Made by a program: the position numbers and the translations under genes. From assembly GCA_021199305.1 (NCBI GenBank), contig JAJQIH010000005.1, positions 1 to 45,735 on the forward strand: DNA of 45,735 nucleotides, read 5' to 3'. Below are positions 34,044 through 43,567 of the stretch, in pieces. The notes under the pieces are model-generated. The model ran no database searches and was not told where the DNA came from. It was given only the letters and a program-made list of their open reading frames with translations. This DNA is from Ruminococcus sp. (GTDB lineage: Bacteria; Bacillota; Clostridia; Oscillospirales; Ruminococcaceae). How positions within the stretch are numbered: the first letter of the stretch is position 1; each line of letters starts with the position of its first letter.

Positions 34044-36359
34044 ATGATACTTAAAATCCAGAAGCGTGACGGCAGACTGACTGCCTTTAACATCGAAAAA
34101 ATTGCAAACGCCATTTACAAGGCTTCGCAGAGCGTTGGCGAGGATGATTATGATAAGTCGCTGGCTCTTGCGGGAAAGGTTTATGATGAGCTTAATAAGA
34201 AGGATTATGATGTTCCGACAGTAGAGCAGATACAGGATATTGTAGAAGAGGTTCTGATCCACGAGGGTTATGCGTCTGTTGCCAAGAGCTATATTTTATA
34301 TAGAAGTGAGAGAACCCGTGCCCGTGAGATGAACACTCGTCTTATGAAGCTTTACGAGGACCTTACCTTCAGAACATCTGAGGATTACGATTATAAAAGA
34401 GAGAACGCAAATATAAACTGCGATACTCCAATGGGAACAATGCTCAAGTACGGTTCCACAGGTGCTAAGGAGTTTAACGAGCTTTATGTTTTGCCGCCTG
34501 AATTTGCCAAGGCTCACGCAGAGGGCGATATTCATATTCACGATATGGATTTTTACACCCTCACAACAACCTGTACCCAGATTGATCTGACAAAGCTTTT
34601 CAATACAGGCTTTTCAACAGGTCACGGTTACCTGAGAACGCCTAACGATATTCAAAGCTATGCTGCGCTCGCTTGCATTGCTATTCAGTCGAATCAAAAC
34701 GACCAGCACGGCGGACAGAGTATACCAACCTTTGATTATGCAATGGCTGACGGTGTCAGAAAGACGTTTATAAAGCGTTACAGAGATAATCTTGCTAAGG
34801 CTTTGGAGCTAAAGAGTGAGGTTATAGACATTGATAAAATCATTCAGGAGATTTTTAACAGACTGGCTGGTATCAACGAGCTTTTCCCGGTTCTTGACAA
34901 TTCAAACGACTATCAGGCTGAGGAATTTAAGCTTCTTATCAAATACATTGACAGAGATCTTGCTGAAAGCCTGCAGAAATTTGCTTATGAGAAGGCGGTC
35001 AAGGAAACAGACAGGGCAACCTATCAGGCAATGGAAGCTCTTATCCACAACTTAAATACAATGAATTCAAGGAGTGGAGCGCAGACGCCGTTTTCATCAA
35101 TTAACTATGGAACTGACACCTCTGCTGAAGGAAGAATGGTAACAAAAAACGTTCTTTTAGCAAATGATGCTGGTTTAGGAAACGGCGAAACGCCAATTTT
35201 TCCGATACATATTTTCAAGGTCAAGGAGGGTGTCAATTACAACGAAGGCGACCCTAACTACGACCTGTTTAAGCTCGCTTGCAAAGTTTCCGCAAAAAGG
35301 CTTTATCCGAATTTCTCATTTATCGACGCTCCGTTTAATTTGCAATATTACAAAGAGGGCAAGCCTGAAACTGAAATTGCATATATGGGTTGCCGCACAA
35401 GAGTTATCGGTAATGCTCACGACCCTGACAGAGAAATCGTAACAGGCAGAGGAAACTTAAGCTTTACTTCGATTAACCTCCCTCGTCTTGCAATTAAGGC
35501 GAAGGGTGATGTTAATAAATTTTTTGAAAGCCTCGATGAAATGCTTGATCTGGTTGTAAACCAGCTCTTACACCGCTTTAAGATTCAGGCTTCCAAAAAA
35601 GTAAGAAATTATCCCTTTTTAATTGGACAGGGCGTTTGGATTGATTCTGAAAAGCTCGGTCCTGACGACGAAGTCGGAGAGATTCTCAAGCACGGTACCT
35701 TATCGGTTGGCTTTATAGGGCTTGCTGAAGCGCTTAAAGCTTTAATCGGAAAGCATCATGGAGAGGATGCAAGAGCCAGAAAGCTTGGACTTGAGATAGT
35801 TGAGCGAATGAGAAACCGTATGGATTCGGAAACTGCCAGAACGGGACTTAATTTTTCGCTTTTAGCAACGCCTGCTGAGGGTCTTTCCGGTAGATTCGTT
35901 GCAATGGACAGAGAAAAGTACGGAAGCATCGACGGAATTACAGACAGAGAATATTATACAAATTCCTTCCATGTTCCTGTTTACTACGAGATCAGCGCAA
36001 TCGACAAAATCAAAATCGAAGCGCCTTACCACGCTCTTACTAATGCTGGACATATAAGCTATGTAGAGCTTGACGGCGACCCGCTCAACAATCTTCCTGC
36101 CTTTGAAAAGGTAGTAAGATGTATGAAGGAAATGGGAGTAGGTTACGGCTCGATCAACCACCCGGTAGACCGCGATCCCGTTTGCGGATACACAGGAATT
36201 ATCGGCGATACCTGTCCTCTTTGCGGAAGAAAAGAAGGCTCTGACGGAATAGGCTTTGAGAGGATAAGAAGAATCACAGGCTATCTTGTCGGAACTCTCG
36301 ACCGCTTCAATAACGCAAAACGTGCTGAGGAAAGAGACAGAGTAAAGCACAGCATTTAA
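34044..36359 (+). CDS. nrdD: Anaerobic (class III) ribonucleoside-triphosphate reductase
   Basis: A 771-aa glycyl-radical enzyme reducing NTPs to dNTPs without oxygen. An ATP-cone allosteric domain opens the protein (ILKIQKRDGRLTAFNIEKIANAIYKA). The catalytic barrel contains the NTMNSRSGAQTPFSSINYGTD segment. A C-terminal zinc site has the pairs CGYTG and CPLC, and the glycyl-radical segment RITGYLVGT is near residues 743-750. GGGAGGA precedes the ATG. It is followed by its activase nrdG and preceded by two NrdR boxes. Confidence 0.96.
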   Translation: MILKIQKRDGRLTAFNIEKIANAIYKASQSVGEDDYDKSLALAGKVYDELNKKDYDVPTVEQIQDIVEEVLIHEGYASVAKSYILYRSERTRAREMNTRLMKLYEDLTFRTSEDYDYKRENANINCDTPMGTMLKYGSTGAKEFNELYVLPPEFAKAHAEGDIHIHDMDFYTLTTTCTQIDLTKLFNTGFSTGHGYLRTPNDIQSYAALACIAIQSNQNDQHGGQSIPTFDYAMADGVRKTFIKRYRDNLAKALELKSEVIDIDKIIQEIFNRLAGINELFPVLDNSNDYQAEEFKLLIKYIDRDLAESLQKFAYEKAVKETDRATYQAMEALIHNLNTMNSRSGAQTPFSSINYGTDTSAEGRMVTKNVLLANDAGLGNGETPIFPIHIFKVKEGVNYNEGDPNYDLFKLACKVSAKRLYPNFSFIDAPFNLQYYKEGKPETEIAYMGCRTRVIGNAHDPDREIVTGRGNLSFTSINLPRLAIKAKGDVNKFFESLDEMLDLVVNQLLHRFKIQASKKVRNYPFLIGQGVWIDSEKLGPDDEVGEILKHGTLSVGFIGLAEALKALIGKHHGEDARARKLGLEIVERMRNRMDSETARTGLNFSLLATPAEGLSGRFVAMDREKYGSIDGITDREYYTNSFHVPVYYEISAIDKIKIEAPYHALTNAGHISYVELDGDPLNNLPAFEKVVRCMKEMGVGYGSINHPVDRDPVCGYTGIIGDTCPLCGRKEGSDGIGFERIRRITGYLVGTLDRFNNAKRAEERDRVKHSI

Positions 36360-36421
36360 TGCAAATAAGCCTAAATTTTCAGGCAGGGAATAAACGCCCT
36401 GCCTTTGCTTTTGGAGGAAAA

Positions 36422-36922
36422 ATGAAAATCAGAATTGCAGGAACGGTAAACGACTCGATAGTTGACGGCGAGGGAATAAGATTTGTAGTTTTTGTTCAGG
36501 GCTGCATTCACCATTGCAAGGGTTGTCATAATCCGCAAACCCATTCGTTTGACGGGGGAGTCGAAACCGATACAGACGAGCTTTTGAAAACTATTTTAAA
36601 TAATCCGCTTCTGGACGGTGTAACCTTCAGCGGCGGCGAACCGTTTTGTCAGCCTGCTCCGCTTTACGAGCTGGGCAGAAGGGTAAAGGAACATGGCTTG
36701 AATATTGTCTGCTACTCAGGCTTTACCTTCGAGCAGCTTTTAGAAAAATCGAAAACCGAAGGCGACGTTGCTGATTTGCTTTCAATTATCGACGTTTTGA
36801 TCGATGGACCTTTTATTCTGGAAAAGAGAAATCTTCTGTTGAAGTTTCGTGGTAGCGAAAATCAGCGCATAATAGACCTTCCGAAATCGCTTGCCGATGG
36901 CAGAGCGGTAGTGCTGGACTGA
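36422..36922 (+). CDS. nrdG: Anaerobic ribonucleotide-reductase activating protein (radical SAM)
   Basis: A 166-aa activase starting at ATG 36422 behind TGGAGGA (an upstream in-frame start lacks a ribosome binding site). The radical SAM cluster motif is CIHHCKGC (Cys28, Cys32, Cys35), and the TFSGGEPFCQ motif follows. It uses S-adenosylmethionine to generate the glycyl radical on NrdD. It lies 62 bp after nrdD with no promoter or terminator between, so both are under NrdR control. Confidence 0.95.
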   Translation: MKIRIAGTVNDSIVDGEGIRFVVFVQGCIHHCKGCHNPQTHSFDGGVETDTDELLKTILNNPLLDGVTFSGGEPFCQPAPLYELGRRVKEHGLNIVCYSGFTFEQLLEKSKTEGDVADLLSIIDVLIDGPFILEKRNLLLKFRGSENQRIIDLPKSLADGRAVVLD

Positions 36923-36967
36923 GATTTGCCAGTTCACAAAAAATTTACATTTGCCGATTTATTTTCG

Positions 36968-36996
36968 TTGACAAAACCAAAAATTGCAGGTATAAT
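36968..36996 (+). promoter_or_regulatory. Promoter of the str operon (rpsL)
   Basis: -35 TTGACA (36968-36973), 17-bp spacer, -10 TATAAT (36991-36996), 58 bp before the rpsL ATG. Confidence 0.92.
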
Positions 36997-37053
36997 ATTT
37001 TATATGCGTGGCATTATGCTATGTAGAAAATTTTTCAGGAAAGGAGAGAGGAT

Positions 37054-37473
37054 ATGCCAACCTTTAACCAGCTTGTTCGCAAGGGAAGAGATGTTTCGAC
37101 AACCAAGTCGACAGCGCCTGCACTTCAGAAGGGCTTCAATGCTCAGAAGAAGCAGTCTATCAATCAGAGCTGCCCACAAAAGCGTGGAGTTTGTACCGCT
37201 GTAAGAACTGCTACTCCTAAAAAGCCTAACTCAGCTATGAGAAAGATTGCCAGAGTAAAGCTCACAAACGGTCAGGAAGTTACAGCTTACATTCCGGGTG
37301 TTGGACACAACTTGCAGGAGCATAGCGTTGTACTTATCCGTGGCGGAAGAGTTAAGGACCTCCCAGGTGTACGTTATCACATCATCAGAGGAACACTCGA
37401 TGCACAGGGCGTTGCAAACAGAATGCAGGCTCGTTCCAAGTACGGTGCTAAAAGACCGAAGGGTTCAAAGTAG
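37054..37473 (+). CDS. rpsL: 30S ribosomal protein S12
   Basis: A 139-aa S12 with the decoding-centre loops [11 protein letters not shown] and [14 protein letters not shown], so the lysines linked to streptomycin resistance are unchanged. The N-terminal part carries the [20 protein letters not shown] extension seen in clostridial S12. The basic C terminus is [18 protein letters not shown] is upstream of the ATG. It is the first gene of the str operon. Confidence 0.97.
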   Translation: MPTFNQLVRKGRDVSTTKSTAPALQKGFNAQKKQSINQSCPQKRGVCTAVRTATPKKPNSAMRKIARVKLTNGQEVTAYIPGVGHNLQEHSVVLIRGGRVKDLPGVRYHIIRGTLDAQGVANRMQARSKYGAKRPKGSK

Positions 37474-37504
37474 CTTTAAACTTTGACCGAATTTAGTAGA
37501 ACTC

Positions 37505-37589
37505 AAATACCACAGTCATGTGGAGTATTTATATATATTTTGTATAAAACCTCTGCATTGGACTGACGGAGCTATGGCTGCGGCCATAG
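37505..37589 (+). promoter_or_regulatory. Structured rpsL-rpsG intercistronic leader
   Basis: The 158-bp gap between rpsL and rpsG contains two stem-loops: AAATAC-CACA with TGTG-GA-GTATTT (37505-37530) and CTATGGC-TGCG-GCCATAG (37572-37589). The first has no following U-run, so it is not a clear terminator. In E. coli, S7 represses the str operon by binding the equivalent intercistronic region. A similar role here is inference. Confidence 0.4.
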
Positions 37590-37631
37590 AGCGAGTACCT
37601 ATGATATCATTATGTGAAGGAGGGAATTATA

Positions 37632-38102
37632 GTGCCAAGAAGAGGTAAAGTTGCAAAGAGAGACGTTCTTCAGGATCCAGTATACAACTCAAAGCTCGTA
37701 ACAAGACTTATCAACAACATTATGCTTGACGGTAAGAAGGGTGTAGCTCAGAAGATTGTTTACGGAGCGTTTGAAATCGTTGAGGAAAAGACAGGTAAGC
37801 CTGCTCTTGAAGCTTTTGAAGAAGCTCTCGAAAACATTATGCCTAACCTTGAGGTTAAGGCTCGTCGTGTCGGCGGTGCGACATATCAGGTTCCTATGGA
37901 GGTTCGTCCTGCAAGACGTCAGACATTGGGCTTGAGATGGTTGACAAAGTATTCAAGAGAAAGACACGAAGCAACAATGAAAGAAAGGCTTGCTGCTGAA
38001 ATTATGGATGCGCTTAACGGCGTTGGTGGAGCTTGCAAGAAGAGAGACGATACCCATAAGATGGCAGAGGCTAATAAGGCTTTCGCGCATTATAGATGGT
38101 AA
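37632..38102 (+). CDS. rpsG: 30S ribosomal protein S7
   Basis: A 156-aa S7 starting at GTG 37632 ([21 protein letters not shown]), with AGGAGG eight bases upstream; an in-frame GTG at 37614 would add six residues but is upstream of that site. The family segments [42 protein letters not shown] and the C-terminal [14 protein letters not shown] are present. It organises the 16S rRNA head, and is followed by fusA 22 bp later. Confidence 0.97.
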   Translation: MPRRGKVAKRDVLQDPVYNSKLVTRLINNIMLDGKKGVAQKIVYGAFEIVEEKTGKPALEAFEEALENIMPNLEVKARRVGGATYQVPMEVRPARRQTLGLRWLTKYSRERHEATMKERLAAEIMDALNGVGGACKKRDDTHKMAEANKAFAHYRW

Positions 38103-38124
38103 TTTAGTGTAGGAGGAATAATTT

Positions 38125-40209
38125 ATGGCAAGAAATTGCTCATTAGAGGATACCAGAAATATTGGTATCATGGCTCATATTGACGCTGGTAAAACAACAA
38201 CAACCGAGCGTATTCTGTTCTATACTGGTATTAACTATAAAATCGGTGAAACGCATGACGGCGCTTCTACAATGGACTGGATGGAGCAAGAGAAGGAGAG
38301 GGGTATCACAATCACTTCTGCTGCTACAACCGCATTTTGGAACAAGCACAGAATTAACATCATCGACACACCGGGACACGTTGACTTTACAGTTGAGGTT
38401 GAGAGATCTTTAAGAGTTCTCGACGGATCTGTTACAGTTTTATGTGCCAAGGGCGGAGTTGAGCCACAAACTGAAACTGTTTGGAGACAGGCAGACAAGT
38501 ATCAGGTTCCTAGAATGGTTTATGTAAATAAGATGGACATTATGGGAGCTGATTTTTACAACGTACTGAATATGCTTCACAACAGATTAAAGACAAACGC
38601 TGTTCCTATTCAGCTTCCAATCGGTGCTGAGGACGAATTCAAGGGTGTCATCGACCTTATTGAAATGAAAGCGTATGTTTATTATGATGATCTCGGAAAG
38701 GACATCAGAGTTGAAGAAATTCCTGAGGATATGAAGGAAAAGGCTGAGGAATATCACGAAGCGCTGATGGAGCACGTTGCCGAGCAGGACGACGAAATTA
38801 TGGAAAAGTATTTCGCCGGCGAAGAGATTACAATTGATGAGATAAAGAAATGCATCAGAAAGTCTACCATTGCTAACACTATGGTACCTGTTGTATGCGG
38901 AACTTCTTACAGAAACAAGGGAGTTCAGAAGCTTCTTGACGCAATAGTTGATTATATGCCGTCGCCTCTTGATGTTCCTCACATCAAGGGTGTAAACCCT
39001 GAAACTGGCGAGGAAGAGGAAAGACCTTCATCAGACGATGAGCCATTCTCAGCTCTGGCATTCAAGATTGCTACCGACCCATTCGTTGGAAAGCTTTGCT
39101 ACTTCAGAGTTTACTCAGGAGTTTTGTCAAAGGGTTCTTCCGTTTACAACGCTTCAAAGGACGACCGTGAGAGAATCGGTAGAATCCTTCAGATGCACTC
39201 AAACGAAAGAAAAGACATTGACGAGGTATACGCTGGAGATATCGCAGCAGCAGTTGGCCTTAAGAACACAACAACCGGTGATACTCTTTGCGATGAAAAG
39301 CATCCTATTATACTTGAGTCAATGGAATTCCCTGAGCCTGTTATTCAGCTCGCTATCGAGCCTAAGACTAAAGCAGGACAGGAAAAAATGGGTATTGCTT
39401 TATCAAAGCTTGCTGAAGAGGACCCAACATTCAAGACTTATACCGATGAAGAAACAGGACAGACAATTATCGCTGGTATGGGTGAGCTTCACCTTGAGAT
39501 TATTGTTGACAGACTTCTTCGTGAATTCAAGGTAGAAGCTAACGTCGGCGCACCTCAGGTAGCTTATAAGGAAACAATCAGATCTGCTACTAACGTTGAC
39601 CACAAGTATGCAAGACAGTCTGGTGGTAAAGGTCAGTACGGTCATGTTAAGATTGAAGTTGAGCCTAATGAAAGCGGTAAGGGCTACGAGTTTACAAACG
39701 CTATTGTCGGCGGAGCTATTCCTAAGGAATACATTCCTGCCGTTGACGCTGGTATCAGAGGCGCTATGGAAGCAGGCGTTCTGGCTGGTTACCCTGTAGT
39801 AGACGTTAAGGTTAAGCTTTACGACGGTTCGTATCACGAGGTTGACTCGTCTGAAATGGCATTTAAGATTGCCGGATCTATGGCATTCAAGGAGGCTATG
39901 AAGAAGGCTAACCCTGTAATACTCGAGCCTATTATGAAGGTAACTGTAATTGTTCCTGAGGAGCATATGGGAACCGCTATCGGCGACTTAAACTCCAGAC
40001 GTGGACAAATTATGGGACAGGAAATCAGAATGGGTACAGCTCAGGTTGACGCACTCGTTCCGCTTTCTGAAATGTTCGGATACTCAAACGACCTTCGTTC
40101 AAAGACGCAGGGCAGAGGACAGTATTCAATGGAGCCGCACAGCTATATTGAGGTTCCAAAATCAATCGCAGAAAAAATTATGTCAAACAGAAGCAAGGAA
40201 AACCAATAA
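38125..40209 (+). CDS. fusA: Elongation factor G
   Basis: A 694-aa translocation GTPase with G1 [14 protein letters not shown]3 DTPGHVDF and G4 NKMD. The order is GTPase, domain II, the III/V ferredoxin-like folds and domain IV. GTAGGAGG is upstream of the ATG, 22 bp after rpsG. The lack of a terminator before it suggests co-transcription with rpsG; tuf has its own promoter. Length is normal for bacterial EF-G. Confidence 0.97.
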   Translation: MARNCSLEDTRNIGIMAHIDAGKTTTTERILFYTGINYKIGETHDGASTMDWMEQEKERGITITSAATTAFWNKHRINIIDTPGHVDFTVEVERSLRVLDGSVTVLCAKGGVEPQTETVWRQADKYQVPRMVYVNKMDIMGADFYNVLNMLHNRLKTNAVPIQLPIGAEDEFKGVIDLIEMKAYVYYDDLGKDIRVEEIPEDMKEKAEEYHEALMEHVAEQDDEIMEKYFAGEEITIDEIKKCIRKSTIANTMVPVVCGTSYRNKGVQKLLDAIVDYMPSPLDVPHIKGVNPETGEEEERPSSDDEPFSALAFKIATDPFVGKLCYFRVYSGVLSKGSSVYNASKDDRERIGRILQMHSNERKDIDEVYAGDIAAAVGLKNTTTGDTLCDEKHPIILESMEFPEPVIQLAIEPKTKAGQEKMGIALSKLAEEDPTFKTYTDEETGQTIIAGMGELHLEIIVDRLLREFKVEANVGAPQVAYKETIRSATNVDHKYARQSGGKGQYGHVKIEVEPNESGKGYEFTNAIVGGAIPKEYIPAVDAGIRGAMEAGVLAGYPVVDVKVKLYDGSYHEVDSSEMAFKIAGSMAFKEAMKKANPVILEPIMKVTVIVPEEHMGTAIGDLNSRRGQIMGQEIRMGTAQVDALVPLSEMFGYSNDLRSKTQGRGQYSMEPHSYIEVPKSIAEKIMSNRSKENQ

Positions 40210-40226
40210 TTATTGCGAAAAAAGGC

Positions 40227-40255
40227 TTGCAATTTTTGCGGATGTTTGTTATAAT
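40227..40255 (+). promoter_or_regulatory. Promoter of tuf
   Basis: -35 TTGCAA (40227-40232), 17-bp spacer, -10 TATAAT (40250-40255), in the 111-bp fusA-tuf gap. It allows EF-Tu to be made in excess over EF-G. Confidence 0.85.
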
Positions 40256-40320
40256 ATTTTTGTAATTTTATTCGACAAGTAATTGACAAAAATCTTTTTA
40301 TCAAAGGGAGGAAATTCCAA

Positions 40321-41520
40321 ATGGCAAAGGAAAAATTTGAAAGAACCAAACCACACGTAAACATTGGTACTATCGGACACGTTGACCACGGTAAGACAAC
40401 TCTTACTGCTGCTATCACAAAGACACTCGCTATGAAGGGTCAGGCAAAGTATGAGGCTTACGATATGATCGACAAGGCTCCAGAAGAGAGAGAGCGTGGT
40501 ATTACAATCAATACAGCTCACGTTGAGTACGAAACAGACAAGCGTCACTACGCACACGTTGACTGCCCGGGACACGCTGACTATGTTAAGAACATGATCA
40601 CAGGTGCAGCTCAGATGGACGGTGCTATCCTTGTTGTTGCTTCTTCTGACGGACCAATGGCTCAGACAAGAGAGCACTTGCTTCTTGCTCGTCAGGTTGG
40701 CGTTCCATACATCGTAGTATTTATGAACAAGGCTGATCAGGTTGACGACGAAGAGCTTCTCGAACTCGTTGAAATGGACATCAGAGAGCTTCTTAACTCT
40801 TATGATTTCCCTGGCGACGACACACCAATCATCAAGGGTTCTGCTCTTGCAGCTCTTGAGGCTCCAGATGATCTTTCAGATCCAGCATATCAGCCAATTC
40901 TTGAACTCATGGACGCTGTTGACGAGTATATCCCAACACCTGACAGAGCTTCAGATCTTCCGTTCCTTATGCCTGTTGAGGACGTTTTCACAATCACAGG
41001 TCGTGGAACAGTTGCTACTGGTAGAGTAGAAAGAGGACAGCTCAAGACTGGTGACGAAGTTGAGATTATCGGTCTTACAGAGGAAAGAGCTAAGACAGTT
41101 GTTACAGGTATCGAGATGTTCAGAAAGATTCTTGATTACGCTGAGGCTGGAGATAACATTGGTGCACTTCTCAGAGGTGTTCAGAGAAATGAAATCGAAA
41201 GAGGACAGGTTCTCTGTAAGCCAGGTTCAATTCACCCACTGACAAAGTTCACAGGTCAGGTTTACGTTCTTAAGAAGGAAGAGGGCGGAAGACATACACC
41301 TTTCTTCAACAACTACAGACCACAGTTCTATTTCAGAACAACAGACGTTACTGGTGTTATTACACTTCCTGCTGACAAGGAAATGTGTATGCCTGGTGAT
41401 AACGTAGTTATGGACGTTGAGCTTATCACTCCTATCGCTATCGAAGTTGGACTTCGTTTCGCTATCCGTGAAGGTGGTAGAACAGTAGGTTCAGGCGTTG
41501 TTACAGCAACTAAGGACTAA
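40321..41520 (+). CDS. tuf: Elongation factor Tu
   Basis: A 399-aa GTPase delivering aminoacyl-tRNA to the ribosome. G1 [14 protein letters not shown], switch-[16 protein letters not shown]3 [21 protein letters not shown] and G4 NKAD are all canonical, as is the C-terminal [24 protein letters not shown] is upstream of the ATG. Codon use here is the most biased in the window. A strong terminator follows. Confidence 0.98.
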   Translation: MAKEKFERTKPHVNIGTIGHVDHGKTTLTAAITKTLAMKGQAKYEAYDMIDKAPEERERGITINTAHVEYETDKRHYAHVDCPGHADYVKNMITGAAQMDGAILVVASSDGPMAQTREHLLLARQVGVPYIVVFMNKADQVDDEELLELVEMDIRELLNSYDFPGDDTPIIKGSALAALEAPDDLSDPAYQPILELMDAVDEYIPTPDRASDLPFLMPVEDVFTITGRGTVATGRVERGQLKTGDEVEIIGLTEERAKTVVTGIEMFRKILDYAEAGDNIGALLRGVQRNEIERGQVLCKPGSIHPLTKFTGQVYVLKKEEGGRHTPFFNNYRPQFYFRTTDVTGVITLPADKEMCMPGDNVVMDVELITPIAIEVGLRFAIREGGRTVGSGVVTATKD

Positions 41521-41536
41521 TTCAAGTCAGAATAAT

Positions 41537-41572
41537 ATATGCTCTCGCTTTTAAGTGAGAGCATATTTTTTG
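41537..41572 (+). terminator. Terminator of tuf
   Basis: A 14-bp stem (ATATGCTCTCGCTT, 41537-41550, with 41553-41566) is followed by TTTTTTGTG. Confidence 0.92.
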
Positions 41573-41582
41573 TGCTGATATT

Positions 41583-41620
41583 AAAAAACCTCCTGCGTGA
41601 ATTTCACACAAGAGGTTTTT
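41583..41620 (-). terminator. Terminator of ilvB
   Basis: An inverted repeat (AAAACCTC...GAGGTTTT with an inner GTGAATTTCAC) is followed by a U-run on the minus strand, just after the ilvB stop. Confidence 0.85.
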
Positions 41621-41632
41621 GCTTTTTATAAA

Positions 41633-43318
41633 TCAGTCAATTTCAATTTCCATAATCGGCTCGTTTACGTCAGCTCCTGCCGGAACCATTGGTAAAACAT
41701 TGTGATCCTTGTTTATGATAACATTTACAAGACAAGGCTCGCCGCACTCAAGTGCTTCCTTAAGCTTCGGCTCAATTTCATCGCTTGTAGAAATTGTAAT
41801 TCCCTTGATGCCAAACGCTTCTGCAAGCTTCATAAAATCAGTCGGTCGCTCAATGGTAGTTTCTGAGAAATGTTTGTCGTAAAAGAGTCTTTGCCATTGT
41901 CTTACCATACCCAGAACGCTGTTTGAAAATACAAGCTCAATTACTGGTATATTGTGCTTTTTGAGTGAAGAAAGCTCCTGAAGATTCATATAAAAGCTTC
42001 CGTCGCCAGCAATGTTTATTACCTTTTTGTCAGGATTTCCAACCTGAGAACCCATAGCTGCGCCTAAGCCGTAGCCCATCGTACCAAGTCCGCCGCTCGA
42101 AGCAAATTGTCTGGGCTCGGTGAAGTTGTAAAACTGTGCCGCCCACATCTGATGCTGACCAACTTCTGTCGTAATGATAGCCTTGCCGTCCGTGAGTTTA
42201 TCAAGCGTTCTGATAACGTCGCAGGGGAGAACTTCGTTTTCGTCCTCGATAGGCTTCATAGTGAGAGGATATTCCTCCTGCCAGCTGTAAATTTGCTCCA
42301 GCCAGTCCTGGTGACTCTGGTTTTTAAGCAAGGAATTAAGCTTAGCTAAGATGTACTTTATATCGCCGTTTACCGTATATGTAGGCTCGATGTTTTTACC
42401 AATTTCCGCAGGGTCAATTTCAATGTGTAAAATCTTCTTGCCCTTGGCAAAAGTAGACGGATTGCAAATAACTCTGTCTGAAAAACGAGAGCCTATAACT
42501 ATGAACAGGTCGCACTCTGAAAGAGCAAGAGAGCTTGTCTTTGTTCCGTGCATACCAAGCATACCTGTATAGTTCTTTTTGGTGTTGTCATAAGCGCATT
42601 GTCCCATAAGCGAAAGGGAAATTGGCGCGTCAACCTTTTCAACAAGCGTTGCAAGCTCCTCGCAAGCGTCGCAGGAAACAACCCCTCCGCCAGCATATAT
42701 AAACGGCTTCTTTGCATTTTCAATAAGCGTTACAGCTTGTTTAATCTGCTCGTTTATGCCGTCAGGATTGTGAAAAACGATTTTCTTAGGCTTCTTACGC
42801 TCGTATTCGCAAACTGCTGCTGAAATATCCTTTGGAATATCAATAAGAACAGGGCCCTTTCTTCCGTGATTTGCAATATAAAACGCTTCACGAATAGTAT
42901 CAGCAAGCTTGGTTACGTCCTTTACAATGTAATTGTGCTTGGTTATTGGCATTGTAATTCCGCAAATGTCTACCTCCTGAAATGAGTCAAGTCCCAAAAG
43001 GGAAGTGCCGACATTTCCTGTAATTGCAACAAGCGGAATAGAATCCATATAAGCTGTAGCAATTCCTGTTATAAGGTTAGTAGCTCCAGGGCCGCTGGTA
43101 GCCAAAACAACTCCAGTTTTGCCAGTTGTTCTTGAATAGCCGTCTGCTGCGTGGCAAGCGTGCTGCTCGTGAGCTGTTATTATGTGCCTGATTTTATCTC
43201 TGTACTTGTAAATTGCGTCGTAAATGTTAAGCACAGAACCTCCGGGATAACCAAAAATTGTGTCAACTCCCTGTTCAAGCAAGCACTCAAGTATTATATC
43301 TGAGCCTGTAAGCTTCAT
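41633..43318 (-). CDS. ilvB: Acetolactate synthase, large subunit (ThDP-dependent)
   Basis: A 561-aa enzyme starting at ATG 43318 (MKLTGSDIILECLLEQGVDT), with AGGATGG eight bases upstream; an ATG four codons earlier lacks spacing. ThDP/FAD-binding domains are in order: VDTIFGYPGG with catalytic Glu in AHEQHACHAADGYSR, then a central domain with IVIGSRF, then the GDGSFYMNLQEL ThDP-Mg motif. It condenses pyruvate to acetolactate (valine/leucine) or with 2-oxobutyrate (isoleucine). No ilvN regulatory subunit or ilvC is adjacent, and it is transcribed alone, so a catabolic-type role cannot be excluded. Confidence 0.93.
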   Translation of the reverse strand: MKLTGSDIILECLLEQGVDTIFGYPGGSVLNIYDAIYKYRDKIRHIITAHEQHACHAADGYSRTTGKTGVVLATSGPGATNLITGIATAYMDSIPLVAITGNVGTSLLGLDSFQEVDICGITMPITKHNYIVKDVTKLADTIREAFYIANHGRKGPVLIDIPKDISAAVCEYERKKPKKIVFHNPDGINEQIKQAVTLIENAKKPFIYAGGGVVSCDACEELATLVEKVDAPISLSLMGQCAYDNTKKNYTGMLGMHGTKTSSLALSECDLFIVIGSRFSDRVICNPSTFAKGKKILHIEIDPAEIGKNIEPTYTVNGDIKYILAKLNSLLKNQSHQDWLEQIYSWQEEYPLTMKPIEDENEVLPCDVIRTLDKLTDGKAIITTEVGQHQMWAAQFYNFTEPRQFASSGGLGTMGYGLGAAMGSQVGNPDKKVINIAGDGSFYMNLQELSSLKKHNIPVIELVFSNSVLGMVRQWQRLFYDKHFSETTIERPTDFMKLAEAFGIKGITISTSDEIEPKLKEALECGEPCLVNVIINKDHNVLPMVPAGADVNEPIMEIEID

Positions 43319-43372
43319 AAGTTTACCCATCCTTTCAATTGCCCGACTAACGGACGAGCATTGTTAATCTTT

Positions 43373-43401
43373 ATTATATCTAATATAGATAATAATGTCA
43401 A
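43373..43401 (-). promoter_or_regulatory. Promoter of ilvB
   Basis: Minus strand: -35 TTGACA (43396-43401), 17-bp spacer, -10 TATAAT (43373-43378). The leader is about 50 nt, too short for a T-box. Confidence 0.9.
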
Positions 43402-43477
43402 GACCAAAAATCGCAAACTGCCTAATGTCGGTGTTTATCACGTGATTTAATTTTCACACAGCTTTAAGTTTTCGGTG

Positions 43478-43506
43478 TTGCAAAATCCCGTCAGATATGG
43501 TATACT
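43478..43506 (+). promoter_or_regulatory. Promoter of the GGDEF gene
   Basis: -35 TTGCAA (43478-43483), 17-bp spacer, -10 TATACT (43501-43506), 61 bp before the start codon. Confidence 0.8.
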
Positions 43507-43567
43507 GATAAACAATGGAATAATGTTTAATAGCATTTACCGAAAAGCTTAATAAGGAGGTGCAGTT

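Noticed and set aside
36926-37204. 92-codon frame between nrdG and rpsL
   Set aside because: It contains the rpsL promoter and ribosome binding site, then reads rpsL in the wrong frame.
40282-40310. Second TTGACA before tuf
   Set aside because: There is no -10 at the right distance, and it runs into the ribosome binding site.
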